A stretch of 64,000 nucleotides of DNA from positions 23,374,001-23,438,000 of the forward strand of contig OZ316891.1 of the NCBI GenBank assembly GCA_973895155.1. The letters are read 5' to 3'. Below the pieces are notes generated by a model. It searched no databases and had not been told where the DNA came from. It saw nothing but the letters and a program-made list of their open reading frames with translations. The position numbers were made by a program, and so were the translations under genes. The stretch is from Marsupella aquatica (lineage: Eukaryota; Marchantiophyta). Shown one piece after another: positions 31,490 through 45,155 of the stretch. The first letter of the stretch is position 1. Each line of letters starts with the position of its first letter.

Positions 31490-34400
31490 CTGATGAAGAC
31501 AACAATCAGCAGCCAAACGACGTATGGGCAGGAAGAGCATAAGCTTGGATCGGTTGGTGAGTCTACCTCTGGCAAGAGTAGGGACTGGATCTTCCACTTA
31601 TGAAATATGGGCTCTCCCAATAATCTTCATCTATCTTTTCTGGATCGACTTAGCCAATCAAGACATCAAGGCCTTGGGGCACTAGCTTTACCAATCAAAG
31701 TGGTCGAGAGATAGCTTAGAACTGGGTCCGGACGAGGAGCCGGGGACCAGAAATGGCTTGTAGATTTCCGCGCACTTCGCCGGCTGAGAGGGTTCTTCGT
31801 AATGCAGTTCTTCCTCAGCCATTTCGGCTAGTGTCCCGTCAGTTTCTCTATTTTCTCATCAGTTCTTCCTTTTTGTCAGTTTTTTTACTTCGTTACGTTT
31901 GACAGGTGGGGCCCTTTTCCAGTTTTTGAGAGAATCCAATCAATCAAATGAGGTGTTGAGGAACACAAATGCACAGATTTGTTCCCGTCCAAAATTATCA
32001 TTCTCGACCTCGCTTTCGAATACTCCGGGAATGATTTCAGACTTGACAAAGTCTTCGTTGTTGAAATCTATCTACCTGTATCTGACTTAGCCTTCAGTTG
32101 GCCGAGCAGTGTTCAAGAGCCTCGGGCAAGATCTCAACTTCAAGTCCAAACTTGGCCTCCGGCAGGATTCAATTCCAAGTCCAAACTGCTGGCCAAGCAT
32201 CCGACAGTTTTCGTACCTTCATGCCTGTGCTAAACGTCGTTCCTGGAAGATTCACTGGCATTGCTGTCAATGTCCGCGAGGCCTTATTAAAGTCTTCCAA
32301 ATTCTTCCTTCCTTGTGGTGCGCTACTACTGTAAATGTACTGATCACTCCTGATGGTTCCTATTTGCGCTTCTCATGGAAGGGAGCGAATGATCACAACA
32401 GTCATCCAGAATTTTCTCTTACCAGGCCTGTCCAACCCCCTGATCAAGCCCTCAGTGTTAAGTAATATGGGAGGACATGTGAACGCTCAAAAGGGTGGAT
32501 TTTATTCATTTGAAACTAATAATTATGATTATTACAGGTAACAAGGGAACATTTTATAGAAAAATGGAAATAACAAGGGGTAAGAGGGAAGGAGTCCCGA
32601 TCGCAGGGAGTTCACTTCTTTTACTCGGAGTGAGGACCCAGGGGTCCAACCAGTATTGACCACTTGTCCATGGTTGGATTGCATGGTGGGTCACCTCCAC
32701 TACTATACATGTCGTACTTCTTCACGTGGCATGCATGGACCACACTCCGCTGGTCATGTTTTAAAGGTGGGATATGTACACTCTGTCAGTGTACGGTAGT
32801 TTGTTATAGGCGTGAGTGTAGAGATTGTACCCTCTCATACTTGGACGCTCCACAATGCAACCTTCAAGCGCCCCAAGCTCTCCTGGAGGGTACACCACAG
32901 TTCCAGACAGAGATCGAGGTTAGTGCAAGTCTACCGATTGAATCTTCATTTTCTGGGTCTATCTACTCACGTCGAGTAACAAGGCTGAGCGGAGTGATCC
33001 CATCTTCAAACACTTTGCTGCCATTTCCAAAGCCAAGGAGGGGACAAATGAAGACAGATAGCCTGATCGATTTTGCGATGGGAGAAGGAAGTGAGGTTTA
33101 GGTTTAGAGGTCCATTTATAGTACATTGGCTGGTGACTCATTTCCTGTCCGATCCTTCATGCACACGGACTCAAGGTTTTAGTCCTGCCTGCATCCCTTC
33201 CCGGAGCTTCTGGCTAAATGTCAATGGCGCTTTTTGATCCTTGGAAGGAAATGGACGAGCGGGGTGATGAATCTGATGTCGAGAAGGGAATTGATTACAG
33301 TAGGTGATACCCGCAGCACACAGGAAGCGACATGGGACTTTCCAGTGACATGAGAATCTACCTTCACAATGTGGGGTTGCGCTCTCGCAATGGCAGCAGG
33401 AAAATCTTTGAGGAACATCTGGTACTTAAAGGGCTGCCGGAGGGGAAACCCACAAATTTACGAACAAGTATTTTACAACTTGTGACTTTTCCATATTTCT
33501 TAAATTTCTTTGGTCTTCAACCCGTATGGGGAACCAATACAAAAAAGCCCGGGTATGCAACTCTTGTATAATAAGCAGGGGTCTGGATTTTTATATGGAG
33601 TAAAAAGTTGGCTATAAGAAAAATGAAAATCTCAAAAAACTTGGGTTTTCCACTTTTAAAAAGTTTGAAGTCATATAAAAGGTTTGGTTTTCTTATCTTC
33701 CACATAAAATTAAAAAATATTCCTAAACTTGTTGTATTTTTTATTAATATATTTTTAAAATTTTTAAAAATAATCCCCCAAAGCTGGCTAGTTTGGCTGT
33801 AGACCCATGTATTAAAAATATTCCTTGAGTGGATTTTAGTAGACTAATTTAATGAAATTTCATATGGTGAATTGGATATAAATTCATTATAAGGAATTAG
33901 AATCTTGCCTTATAAAAAGGGGAGTTGCATACTTGGGCAAAAAAGCTCCTGGACGGGAAAGATTCACAGCAGTTGGATTCAATTAACTATTTTCCTTGAC
34001 CATTGATGGAATAAATGTGCGCCCTGGCACATATGTGCTGCCCCATAAATACCCCGGCCCGACTCCCTATGAGCCTGCCCTCCTTGCACCATGCAAGGCA
34101 CGGGCATAGGGCTTGTAGTAAATAACAATCCCACTTTGACATAATTATTGTATGTACTTAACTTTGTCCTTGGCTCCTTTCTTCACCCCCTCTTGCAAGA
34201 TGTTTAATTTATAGGTTTGTCATCCGCGGGTCTTTCCATTATGAAGTCCTATGAGACTCTTTGATCCCCAAAACGCGGGCCAAAACGATGTCTCCAACGT
34301 CGTATGTTGAGCCTCCACATACATATTCCTTAAAACATTTTTACGACGTGTAGGATGTCGTAAAGTAAGGAACCAAGTTCCTTGTAAGGTACTAACTAAG

Positions 34401-35522
34401 TCTTTATGCACTACTAGAGGTCGTTGAGTACTTCTCATTGGATGACATACTTAACTTGGCCACATTGATGTTGTGTTGCAACTTTGCGTCAACTTGTTTT
34501 GCAACTTTGCATTGAGTTCCCGGTTGAGTTGACGTTGTGCTAAACCTATTGTCAGGCTATGTTTAGTCGGCGGTGTGGTTGTGGGAGGATAATAAATCTA
34601 GCCATATCGCATTTTAAACTACAAAAAAGCCTCAGTGCTTGTCGCAGCCAGTGAAAGGCATCCATGAAGCTAAAATGTAGGGTAGCAAGGAGTACTAGCT
34701 TGTTGCCCATTCAACTTGTGTAAATTCTCATTCCATTCAGACACTACCTCTGTTGGTGGCCAGATTCTGCCAAGCTTACATCAACTTGCCCACAAGAGAG
34801 ACTATGAAATTCATCAATGGCACGGTACCCAAATGCTGAGGTAACAGCTAAACTCGATCTTACTTTCTTACTAGTACTGGAATAGCCTACTGATAATAAT
34901 GATGAAGCTAAGTGACCATAGTTGGTCGTGCTGCATGAGAGGTTGTTGCCAAAGGATATGTCCTCAATGGTCATCCAGGTGAGATACTTCAGCAATTATA
35001 CCCACTGGCGCTTCACACGGCCACATGCAAGAAGAATAGGTAGCCTGTTTTTTATTTTGAATCGTCACAACTTGGACAACTAGGGAAAGTCACCTCGAGG
35101 GCCTCAATCCAAGGGGTTTCCCATATCACGCGAGAACTTTTGGAAGAATAAACACCCTAAAACTTAAAATTTGTTTTAGTAAATTTTTTCCCCTAACTGA
35201 ATGAAATATTTTTGGAATATTCCTAAACTTGATTTTAAAAAACAATATGATTTTTATAATTTTCGAAATTGGATTAAAATAACCTAATATTCTTCAACAA
35301 AAATTTAAAAGTATTTCACTAAACTCAATTAAAACAACACTATACTTATTCGAGCTTGATGGGTCGGAAGAAAAGAAGTGAAAACCCCAGAAAGTCACTC
35401 CCCCATTGATACAATCCATTCTCCAAGACAGAGCAACCTGCACTATCTTACAAATAGGGCTGTTGGAATGGCTCATTCTTGAGAGTTTATATGAACCAAT
35501 TGGCAGATCCTTGGTTACCTCT
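31490..35522. other. Unrecognised intergenic region
   Basis: No supported gene. A 44-codon minus-strand frame (31822-31688) ending near a possible GTAAAG donor could be a lone first exon, but no partner was found. 33590-33800 and 35170-35340 are strongly AT-rich. Confidence 0.35.
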
Positions 35523-38065
35523 TCATGAATGTTTTGCACTTTTTCGAGGGAGGAAAAAGGACAGAAAATCTGGATGATGTTCAAGAGCTTCCAGAACCTG
35601 TGGAGTAGATACAATGTGCATAAATGCAGCCGAAGAAACACCGGGGGTTGGAGGGCTGACGTAGGTCATGCCCAACGTTCCCATACAATGTGTTCCGTTC
35701 ACCACTGGTGCAAAAAATGGGCTGCCAAACCCAAAATCTATATTATACAGTGGAAAGGAACTCCAGCAAGTTTGTCCCCATATCAGTGTATTATCATTCA
35801 CCAGTGTATTATCATTCACCATGGCATCTATTTCAACTCCTAGCCTGCAGCATCACAGACATAATTGATATCAATGTCAATATTTGCTAGATGCATGGAC
35901 AATCCATCCTCTGTGAACAAGTAATAAAATAAGATAACACCATGGACTGACATCATTACCATGTTTTGCGACTGGTTGTATTGATCTTGTCACGGATCTT
36001 GCTTGCAATGATAGACAAGGGCATAAGCAAAAGTTCAGCACTTGAAATCGTCGGCGGCGTCATCTGTGTAACGATATTTCCTAACAAATTTGGCACTGGA
36101 GGATCATAGAACCTGATTCTCCCGTCAACACCACTCAGCATTCCAATTTCTTTTCCACCTATGATCGAGAAAGGCAGACTTGATACTGTTTTCCACATGT
36201 GAGCGTATATGCAATCCATTGTGCTCACGTATGCTCCATCCGCACTCCTTTTAACTTCCTGTTTGAGAGATTCGATGACTGATGCATTGACCTAAGATAG
36301 AAAATTACACGACAAATCTTACAACCGATGCAACATTATGTTGAGGCACATGAATGAATTGCACCCAAGTACGAAACAAGGCTTATCTTTGGTACCTACC
36401 ATACGCTCACCCAAAACATGGACAGATGAAGACAGCAACGCTGTTTACGCGGGTTTTTACCTCGTAACATTTTGAATTCCATGGTACACCAGGCGGAGGG
36501 GCAGATCGGCGGGATCCAGGCCCTGGGGTTGATTTCTGTATCGCTGCTCGATTGTGGTCCAGAATCATGTTGGTTTTGTCAGTTCGAGAGAGGTCGGACC
36601 AAGCTGTCATGAAATGCATAAAACTCCTACCATCCGCGTGCATGTGATTGAAGGTGACACCAAGGACCAGGCCCCCACATTTGAAGCGTGTGATCTGTTT
36701 GAAAGGCAAGACCATTAAATAAGTCAAAACTAATCCATCGTCATTAAGTTAGATGTAAGAGGTATCTACTCTCTCTATGGAGGACAATATATACACTATT
36801 CACTCTTTCCAGTGTCATATCATGAGATCTCTATAAGATGAAAAATATAGTGACTGTCAAAGGGTTATGCAAAACTTAATAAAAGGAGGCTTTGCCACAC
36901 AACGCATGGGTTGGCAGGGAGTGTGCCAATTCCCGTAGAGCCTGTCTATCTCACACTCATGACCAGATTCTGAAGGGCACATAACAGAACAACAAGAAAT
37001 AAATCACGAGATATGACCACATGGAAAGTTTCTGGGTTTGCTATGAGTACAAAAAGAGAATTCGCACTCATTTACTGCCCACAGACAATGATAAGTGTAA
37101 AAGTGACAATGTCATAATTTGAACCTCAATTCGGCGAAGTGCCAGTTTCCTTCGGGCCTGCCAATTTTGCTTTTGCGCTTGTAAAACAAACAATGAATTG
37201 CATATCAAAGGAGGGGGAGGCTCAGGCGCTGGAACGGATAGATGTCGTATTCTGGGAAGACTAACTAGTACGAATGTACTGCTGTATGGGATAGATGTAG
37301 CAATTAGATATGGATTTTCTGTACTGAAATTTGTAATATCAATGCATGTCGTGGAATTCAAGGATCTCTTTCAAAAACAAAACACTCATCCGTCCTAAGT
37401 TTCTACATTCATAGCTCCAGCCAGTTAGAGATTTTCAATGTTCAGTCAGAAGTCCGTAAATGTGCGTTTCGATTCCAGATGGGTTAGAAAAGATCGCTCT
37501 CCAGTTCCATTTCAGACCGAAATTTAGGCCAAAAGTGCAAAATCAGCGACAGTATGCTAGCTACGGAGGAAGATCCCCGTGAACTTACCTGGACGAATGC
37601 ACAAGGGAGTCCATCTGGCAGCATTGATTGCGCGAAGCTCCTCCCCTGCATGCCAAGAACGCTGTAGCCTTGTAGCTCCGGGACAGGTCGGAATTCCGCA
37701 GAGAAGCCCACAACTGAGTCCAGATCCTTGTCCACATACGCTTCTATAAACGGAATGCCCTTATTGGTGCACTGCAGCTGGCGGCCCGTACCTCCAGGGA
37801 TTGCAATCCATCGGCCGGCCCATGGGAAGAACGGAACCAGCACCTTCCGCAGACCTTGTCGAATCCGATTGACCGTGTCCATATACAAAGCGTCGGAGTT
37901 GTCCGCCAGTCTGTAGGCAAACGCTACGGGTACATACGTGTCCCCTACAAAATTATCTACATCCGTTGCGTCGATTTTCTCCACATGAGGCGTCTTCTCG
38001 AGCGGCTCGACGGTGGTGAGGACTACATTAGTGAACAGAAGTGGAGGGGGCGACTCCCTTCCCAT
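35523..38065 (-). CDS. BAHD acyltransferase, four exons, intact
   Basis: An acyl-CoA-dependent BAHD acyltransferase of specialised metabolism; the acyl donor and acceptor cannot be predicted. Proposed exons (minus strand): 38065-37589, 36694-36461, 36291-35960 and 35844-35523, all with GT/AG borders and compatible phases, giving 454 residues, the normal BAHD size. The first intron falls just after FVQ and before ITRFKCGG, where many BAHD genes have an intron. The catalytic HXXXD motif is HMHAD in FNHMHADGRSF. The structural DFGWG motif reads DFGFG, a Trp-to-Phe change. An 18-bp tandem duplication (35784-35801 and 35802-35819) adds VNDNTL just before that region. There are no internal stops, so it is likely functional. 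HCT-like grouping is only an impression. Confidence 0.82.
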
Positions 38066-39032
38066 GATCAGCTTCCTGATCGTCGTCCCTGGGATGCAAT
38101 TGAGAATAATAATTATACAGCAGGTGGCTCGAGAAACTCTCAGTGATGAGAACTGTCAGACCGCAGTATCAGAGAAGAGTTCAAATAGTCTGCTGAGATT
38201 GGAAAAGAAGAGGTCCAGCCAGCTTACTAATTCTCGTCTCTGTGATTGTTGGCAGTTGTTGTGATGGGCCCCGACACCCCAGAGAGTGAGATCGGAAAAG
38301 AGGACCTCCAGTCTGATTCTCGATCAGCTTGAATACTTATTCTGGTCTCCGTCATTGTGATCTAGTGCCGCGACTTAGCCTTGCACTCACATCGGGCAAA
38401 AGCCTTGAGTACCTTGCACTGTGTCTGCCTTCAGTACTTCATGAACCCTGCACTGTCAGTTCGTCGTTGATTTGCGTGACCGCTCCAAGTGCGATGTTAG
38501 CTCATGCGTTTGCTACTATATACCCAAGGAAATGCAACAATCCCTTCCCTTGGTTCCCGCCTTACGATCGTTGTTGGACTTGCCATGGAAGTAGGTGCGC
38601 AGGACCTTCCAGTACATGCAAGACAGCCCTAAGGGCCGTATTTCTCAGAACCCCAACAAGGGAGCGAGAAAGTGCTAGGCACCGACTCGACCTCTCGTCC
38701 CGGCCTGGGCACCGACTCGACGGCCTGGCGGTGTGGAAGCTACCGACGCAACCACCGACGCGACTGTGATTATTGGAGTGTCTTGCATGTGACCGACGAC
38801 CGAGGGACCTGTGCCATGAATGAATTGTTGACGTTTGGACGAAGACCTGTTTTTCAGAATCGCGCATCCAAAGATCGAGTGATCGAGTAAATGCGAGTGC
38901 AATTGGTGTCACCTGACCTTCATGATTTCTTTCATGTGTTTCGGCACCAGTTATTGATCAACTCCCGATAGATGATCTCTTTTAGCCTAGGAATGAAGAC
39001 AGTCTTAGTTGTGCGTTCGAGTACTAGCTGTG

Positions 39033-39134
39033 TCATGCATATAGAATCGGCAACATGCAAGGAGCGTCGAAACTCTTCATGAGTCATGCACATAGAATCG
39101 GCAACATGCAAGGAGCTTCGAAACTCTTCATGAG
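39033..39134. repeat. 51-bp tandem duplication
   Basis: Two adjacent near-identical copies starting TCATGCATATAGAATCGGC and TCATGCACATAGAATCGGC, each ending AAACTCTTCATGAG. Confidence 0.9.
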
Positions 39135-40079
39135 AGCAGTGCACCTTCCTTGACCTATCAACCCAAGACATGCAGATGTACGGGGTAGTCCAGCTGTTTA
39201 GGATGGAAGTTGTGTGGAGTAATTTCCGATTGCCCTATCATAATCTACGTTGTTACAAACATACTGTACAACTCCAAGGCTGCAGCAAACTTCTTTGCGG
39301 TTAAAATAATTGCAGTAGGAGTGGGCAAATTTCTTCTCCGACCACATGGAAGCACTAGCTGGACCAAGAATATTCGATTGCAATTTGGAGATATAAATGG
39401 ACACAATTAATACTTTTGGGGTACATTGCGCTGAAACGAGAGGGGCAATTATTCCCGGGGTCCTCATTTATTAACTTCTGACCCTTCTGACCCATCACGC
39501 ATGAATAAGGAATAAGTATAGCACAAATAAGGAATAAGTATAGGGTTTTTTAATTCAATTCTGCAGAATACTTAAGAATTTTTGTAGAAGAACTTTAGGG
39601 GTTGCGAAATACATATTGCAACTTAGAAGTCTAATAGGGGTGCAAAAAACCCCACTTCTTCAATGTAAGTTGTTAGTTTAAGATAGGGCATTTTTGGCCT
39701 GGACATATATGGGGGACATGTGTCCATTAATAACTTGTCCACGTGGCACATCCATATGTAAGAGGTTACTTAGTGTTATAGGGTTTCATGGTGGCATTGA
39801 GGGACATATTTGAATTATCTGGGCAGGAGGTGGATGATCCGAGAGGGGGGAAAGGGGAAGGGTTAGGGTGCAAAGTGTCGAACCCATTCTCCCACATAGA
39901 CGTTGGTTTAAAGGCCTGATATTGGATTGATCGCGATTCCATCCATCCGTCCATTTTTGGGGATCTAATGGTTTACATTGCCTGGCCAGTTTTAGGGCAA
40001 ATGTGACTTGGACCATTGGACGAAAGACTCCCGTTTTGCAAAGGGGAGTGCACAAGGGAGCCGCGAAGTAGGCGCTTTG

Positions 40080-40084
40080 TGCTC
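40080..40084. repeat. Left target-site duplication TGCTC
   Basis: Precedes TGTCAC at 40085; an identical TGCTC follows the closing GTCACA at 41065-41069. Confidence 0.85.
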
Positions 40085-41064
40085 TGTCACCTGCTTATCA
40101 AACAATTTACACGAAAAATACGTATTTACTCCTACTAAAATCGTTTGTTATCATATGACGAGAACGTGGAGGGACGCTATTAGGATTCTATTGCATGTAG
40201 GATGAGTATGTGTATTTCCGCTCCCGGAAATGTAATTTTTGATCAAGTCTACTGACTAGCCTCTCTGCTTTTGATCAAGTCCCATGGACTACGCCACACA
40301 CACACTCCTGTTGGTCGCTGGTGGAGTGGTGTCACCATCCCCCCCTACTCACATGGTTGACCAATCCGTGCAAGGATTCCTTAGACACTTCTTGGGAAAG
40401 AACACAATATATCATGAACCAGAAAAGATAACCCCACACCAAAACTTGAGGAATCAAACCAAATCCATATCTTTTGGCAAAAAGTGGTAACACATTGCAA
40501 GGACAACCCGGCCTCCTGCCGTCTGCCCAACTCCTGCCTCACAGGGGCAAGCGCTACACCTCTACCTCACTACTCTGGCTTGATTTCCCCTTTTGGCTAT
40601 GAGCTAACTTCCCTAAAACCCACACTAGATTGAGTTCCCCCCCTTTGCTCACTACGGGGCTCCCCCCTAAATACTGAAAAAACACCAAAGCACCCCTCAC
40701 GGAGTGGCAACTACGGCGACAACCCTAGCGGCGCCACCAAAAACATCTAAGAAATAAACTAACCTAAAGTGTGCGGCACACACACGCTGTGAAAAACCCT
40801 AGCCCACTACGGTATCAACGGTGCCTTCGCCGATACTAACATCCAATCCGTAGTGCATGAAAAGCAAGGACCCAAGAGAAACGAGGCGGTAAACATTAGA
40901 ACTATTGGGATATAAAACAAGTAGAACCCTCCAGGGCAGAGCCACCTATAATGAGCGGCATAAACATTCAAAACAAAAAATGGCTTTTTTACAATGGCTA
41001 TTTACATTGCACACCACTCTGCGACCCATTATTCGTGATTTTGAGTGATGGGGACCCCGTCACA
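40085..41064 (-). mobile_element. Short solo LTR of the element-2 family, without ORF
   Basis: A 980-bp LTR flanked by TGCTC. 40085 to ~40875 aligns with 50865 to ~51660 of element 2 (shared blocks include CGCTCCCGGAAATGTA, CCGGCCTCCTGCCGTCT and CCTAGCGGCGCC). ~40890-41064 aligns with ~54735-54942 (TTAGAACTATT, AAAAAATGGCTT, CCCGTCACA). The ~3-kb segment holding the 618-codon ORF is absent. It fixes both LTR ends of the family. Confidence 0.87.
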
Positions 41065-41069
41065 TGCTC
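41065..41069. repeat. Right target-site duplication TGCTC
   Basis: Matches 40080-40084. Confidence 0.85.
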
Positions 41070-43600
41070 GCTGCCTCGTGGTTTTTAAGGAACTACATGC
41101 GCGTACGTATGCGCTGGGTGCTATCTCATTTTTTTCAAAGGAAATCAAGCTACGCGAAGCTTGGGATGGTGCTGCCTCATTTTTTTCGTATGGAAATGCA
41201 TGCGCAAAGTGCCTTTGCAATGTTTGAGTTGTAGCTAGATGTTCCCTATGTGAGCTGAAGGGTGATGCGGCAATTTTTTAGCAATCTCAGGGGTGCTGCG
41301 GCTGTATTTTGTTTGTCTGAAGGTTGTGTTCAAGCAATCTAGGTGTTGCGGTCGTGTTTGGGCTGGGTGCTGGGTGCTACGGCCATGATCGATGTGAGCT
41401 TGGGTCAGGGTCTAGACATTCATTTGCTTCCCGATCAACCTTTTTTGAAGGAATGCTTACACATAGGCTGGGCGCTATGGCTCTATTGATCGAAGGTGGC
41501 AACTGCAAGTGTGAGTGAGGTGCAGCTGAAGTCCCGGCTGAAGTCGATCGGGATTGAAAGTGATCAAGCAAGTGACACTATGGGCGAGACTGTCGGCGCT
41601 ACGGGTGTGAGTTGTGGCTGCTGGTGGGATTGACATACAATTTCAATCAGGGCCGCAACATTGCTGAGAGCTTTTAGGGAACGTACTGTGGGCGATCTTC
41701 AAAGCAAAGTGCAAGCTTGAAGGCTAGGGCAAGCTAGAAGGGCTAAGCGCAAGCTTGAAGGTGAGCACAACGGCTGGGGCGAGCTTCAAGGGCTAAGCAC
41801 AAGCTGGAAGGGCTAAGCGCAAGCAGCTTGAAGGGCAAGCTTGAAGGCGAAGGGCGAGCTGCTTCAAGGTGAAGGGCGAGATTGAAGGCTGGGGCAAGCT
41901 TCAAGGGCAAATCGCGAGCTGGAAGGGCTAAGCGCGAGCAGCTTGAAGGGCGAGCTGCTTGAAGGTGAAGGGCAAGATTGAAGGTTGGGGCAAAGGGCAT
42001 GCTTGAAGGCTGGGGCAAAGGGCGTGCTTGAAGGCTGGGGCAAAGGGCAGAAGCACAGATTGTCTTAGTTTGCGATTCCAACTCAAGAGGTATTTGAAAT
42101 CTTGGAGCCAAAATGTTGTCGGCCCATTCTATTTTGCTCAGTTTCTCCCTGCTATTCTTCTTCTATAGACTTTTCTCGCAGTCAAATGATTTCTGCTCTC
42201 TCCAATTGCTGAGTATGAACTGAGTTTCCTCCTTTTGTTTGAGCCTTGGTTTGAGCTCTTCCCTTCTTCTCGAGCTCCTCCCAACTTCAATTGAGCTGCC
42301 CATCAAGCTGCTTCCTCCAATCGTGAAGCTTCAATTGAGCTCCTCTCTTTGTTTGCGCTCCTTGCTTCCATCAAGCATAGTCTTGATCAGGGGGCAATTT
42401 TGTATCAGGCTACTGTGATTGGCCTGCTATGATCGAGGGTGATACCAAGATCTAGAGAGTGAAGCATACTAGGAATATTGTCATAGTGTAGACAATCAGT
42501 ACACAGACCTTAATAATGGTCAATTGCAAGCTTGAGGGGGGAAAAAGGACACAAAAAGGATCACCAAAATGGAGAGGTAGTCCTTGTGGTGATAAGAAGA
42601 TCAACGATCAAGATTGAAGGATAGTGGGGCCACCAAGGACTTCAACCCTGTGAAGGAATTAATGACGCGTATCCACACAAAAGGACATCACATCATTTCT
42701 AGCCACTAAGATCCTTCCACGGAGAAGGAGGGGACCAGTTCTGTCATTCCCGCAGTTTGAAATCGCCGCCAAGTTTGAAATAGCCGCGCGGCTTCCGCGC
42801 CATCCGCGGGTGTCCATCAACGGTGAGGAATTGGCCGTTGGGGCTTGCTATGCCTTAAATTTCCAGATGTTTGGGAGGCTTCGGGGATACTCAACAACAG
42901 TGGCAGGGGGAGTGAATGCCGAGTAGTGTTGCAAAGTAGTTTGTTTGGGAGGCTTAGGGGATTGTCAACAACAGTGGTGGTGAGACTGAACGAGACTGAA
43001 CGTCGCAAAGTAGTGGATGTCGGCAGTAAATGTCGACAATGAACGTTGAGGAGTTCCACCGAATGTTTCAATTTTAGTGCTTGAAGGAAACATAGTGTGG
43101 ACTCTCTATTCTTTCAAATCTTTTCTAAGGTGGTGCGGTTTGGTGACTTTGGTTTAGAGCTTGGGTAAGCAAATGTTGCTTTGTTGCAGTTTCAACCAAT
43201 TCTAGACAAACCTTCATATTCCTGACAGTCGCAATGCATTCGGCGATAGGTGCTTGTAAACTCAAGAACTTTCAAATCAGCAATGGTGCAAATGTTGCAT
43301 ACACGGTCTTTGACATATTGTGGGCATGGAGATTTTGCACAGGTTTGGGTGGAAGTGCTACTTCATGAGCGTGACATACTCCGCAGGCCAGACTAAGGGT
43401 ACGCTTGTAACTTTGATACCTAATGCACCACCTATTCTACTTTCATCAATATTTGTCGTAGCCTTCTCTACTTTAGATTTACCAGAACTCTCATCAGATT
43501 TCATCGATATTTGTCGTAGTTGTTTTGATGGATACCCCACTTCCATTGCCCGTTGATGGAGGTGAGGATGTAGGGTCATTAGAAAACTCTCCTCAAGAAC
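41070..43600. other. Intergenic DNA with a minisatellite
   Basis: No supported gene. It includes the GCTTGAAGG-type minisatellite (41700-42060). Near 42870-43020 is an imperfect duplication around GGGAGGCTT..GGGGAT..CAACAACAGTGG. Confidence 0.4.
41700..42060. repeat. GCTTGAAGG-type minisatellite
   Basis: A run of short variable units such as GCTTGAAGGCTGGGGCAA, AAGGGCGAGC and AAGGGCTAAGCGC. Unit order is irregular, typical of a degenerate minisatellite. Confidence 0.75.
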
Positions 43601-43608
43601 GCTCAACC

Positions 43609-45112
43609 GGGTCTGTGTTAGTCAACAAACTCTCTAAAGGAAAACCCAGTTCAGATGATTGTGGTGCTCGAGCGGTAGCATCTATTGAGAAATCTAAAGG
43701 TAGTTCAAGCCACCTTCAGAGGCAACAGACAACGAATGGGATCCAGCCGGGTCTGTGTTAGTCAAACTCTCTAAAGGAAAACCCAGTTCAGATGATTGTG
43801 TTGCTCAAGCGGTAGCATCTATTGAGAAATCTAAAGGTAGAGTCAAGCCAGCTTCAGAGGTGATAGACAACGAATGGGATCCAACCAATTTTTACAAGGA
43901 CGCTTACTTCTTTGCTACCCAGTTTGGCCTTCCGAATGAAGGCAAAAATCTCCATAGAATCATTGACATTAGTGAGGAAATGCTAGTCACGTGCTTTGGA
44001 GATAAGGGACGGAGCGGTTACAAACTAGGTAGTTGCATAGGCTTGCCACAAGAGGATGTCTTACATTTATCCCAAGTTGTCAATGGATATGAGAAGCCGG
44101 TCAATGGAGTGTTGGCACATACATTTGTTAAGGGAGTGTATGTTGAGCGAGTGTTAATTGGGCCGCATATGCTGCATCTAAGTTGAAAGGCCAGATTGTT
44201 CAATGGCATAAAGAAGGCAAAGGTAAGCCTAATGGGCCCCCTTGTGTAAGGAAGACTGGTCGTGTCTATATTAAGCGCGCAGATGCACAAGTTATTGAGG
44301 ATGCAATTCATGAGGTAGTTCCTCCCCCAGTTCCTTCAAGCCTCTCTTTCCCCAAGAGCGGATGGGATGTTCTTTCCCTCAAAAAAGTTCCTGTTGAGCT
44401 ACTTGGTACTGCATCTGCCTCCCCTATTCCGTGGGTGCGGCCAAGTCCTTCCACTCTTGCGCAGTCGCCAAGTACCCCCCCTCGTGCCTTGTTACTATCC
44501 ATGCTTCAATCAGAAATGTCATGGAGTAAGAACCAAGTAAGAGAGGCCCGCGAAGATGTTCAGAAACTTCTTTGAAGCCTGGAAAATTTGAATCTTCAGA
44601 GTGCGACCGGCGAAGTGCACTGCAGCGGATTCATCATCAAATTTGCAAACTAGAGGAGGAGTTGAAGCTTGTAAAGGATTCAATATCAAATGAAGAAGAG
44701 AAGCATGAAGAAACCACAAATGCCATTGAGTTGGAAGAAGGCAACCAATGTGAAGACAATGAGGTTTCACTCTGATCAATTTCCACATTAGTTTTTATCG
44801 CACTTTCTATTTATTCTCTTCACTAACGTTGGAAATCTGAGATTAGTAGCTTGCAGCTAATATGATTTGTGAGTTGATGAATGACACTCTGTTTTTTATT
44901 CTTTGTGACAGACCCCCAACGATTACTTGACACACCTTCAGACTGATCTGAAGCAACATGAGGCCACAATTGAGATGTTGAACTCCCAGTCAAGATCAAT
45001 TTCAGATGAGTTGACTGTGTTGAGGACGCTCCACACCGACAAAGGTCATATGTTCAAAGACCTGCCAAGCAAGGTGGCAAGATTGACCAAAACCACACAG
45101 TTAGTTAGTTAA
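43609..45112 (+). pseudogene. Unrecognised coiled-coil gene, probably broken
   Basis: A plus-strand coding-like region with changing frames. An internal tandem duplication of ~140 bp occurs at the front (43609-43704 and 43749-43846, encoding KLSKGKPSSDD...AVASIEKSKG twice). It continues with DNEWDPTNFYKDAYFFATQFGL and, after a frame change near 44165, SKLKGQIVQWHKEGKGKPNG, a Pro/Ser linker, another frame change near 44570, and a Glu/Lys-rich coiled coil. An intron 44763-44911 (GAG/GTTTCA ... GTGACAG) would join this coil to a second one ending at 45112. The two frame changes are either unrecognised introns or mutations. No family is recognised. Confidence 0.45.
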
Positions 45113-45155
45113 GTTAACCCGACGACATGTCCGAAAACTTTTTAGCCCATAACGC

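Larger units (their letters stand above)
38066..40084. other. Upstream flank of the BAHD gene and intergenic DNA
   Basis: The BAHD promoter must lie at the left end of this stretch, but no clear TATA box was picked out. No gene was found. It contains one 51-bp tandem duplication (39033-39134). Confidence 0.4.
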
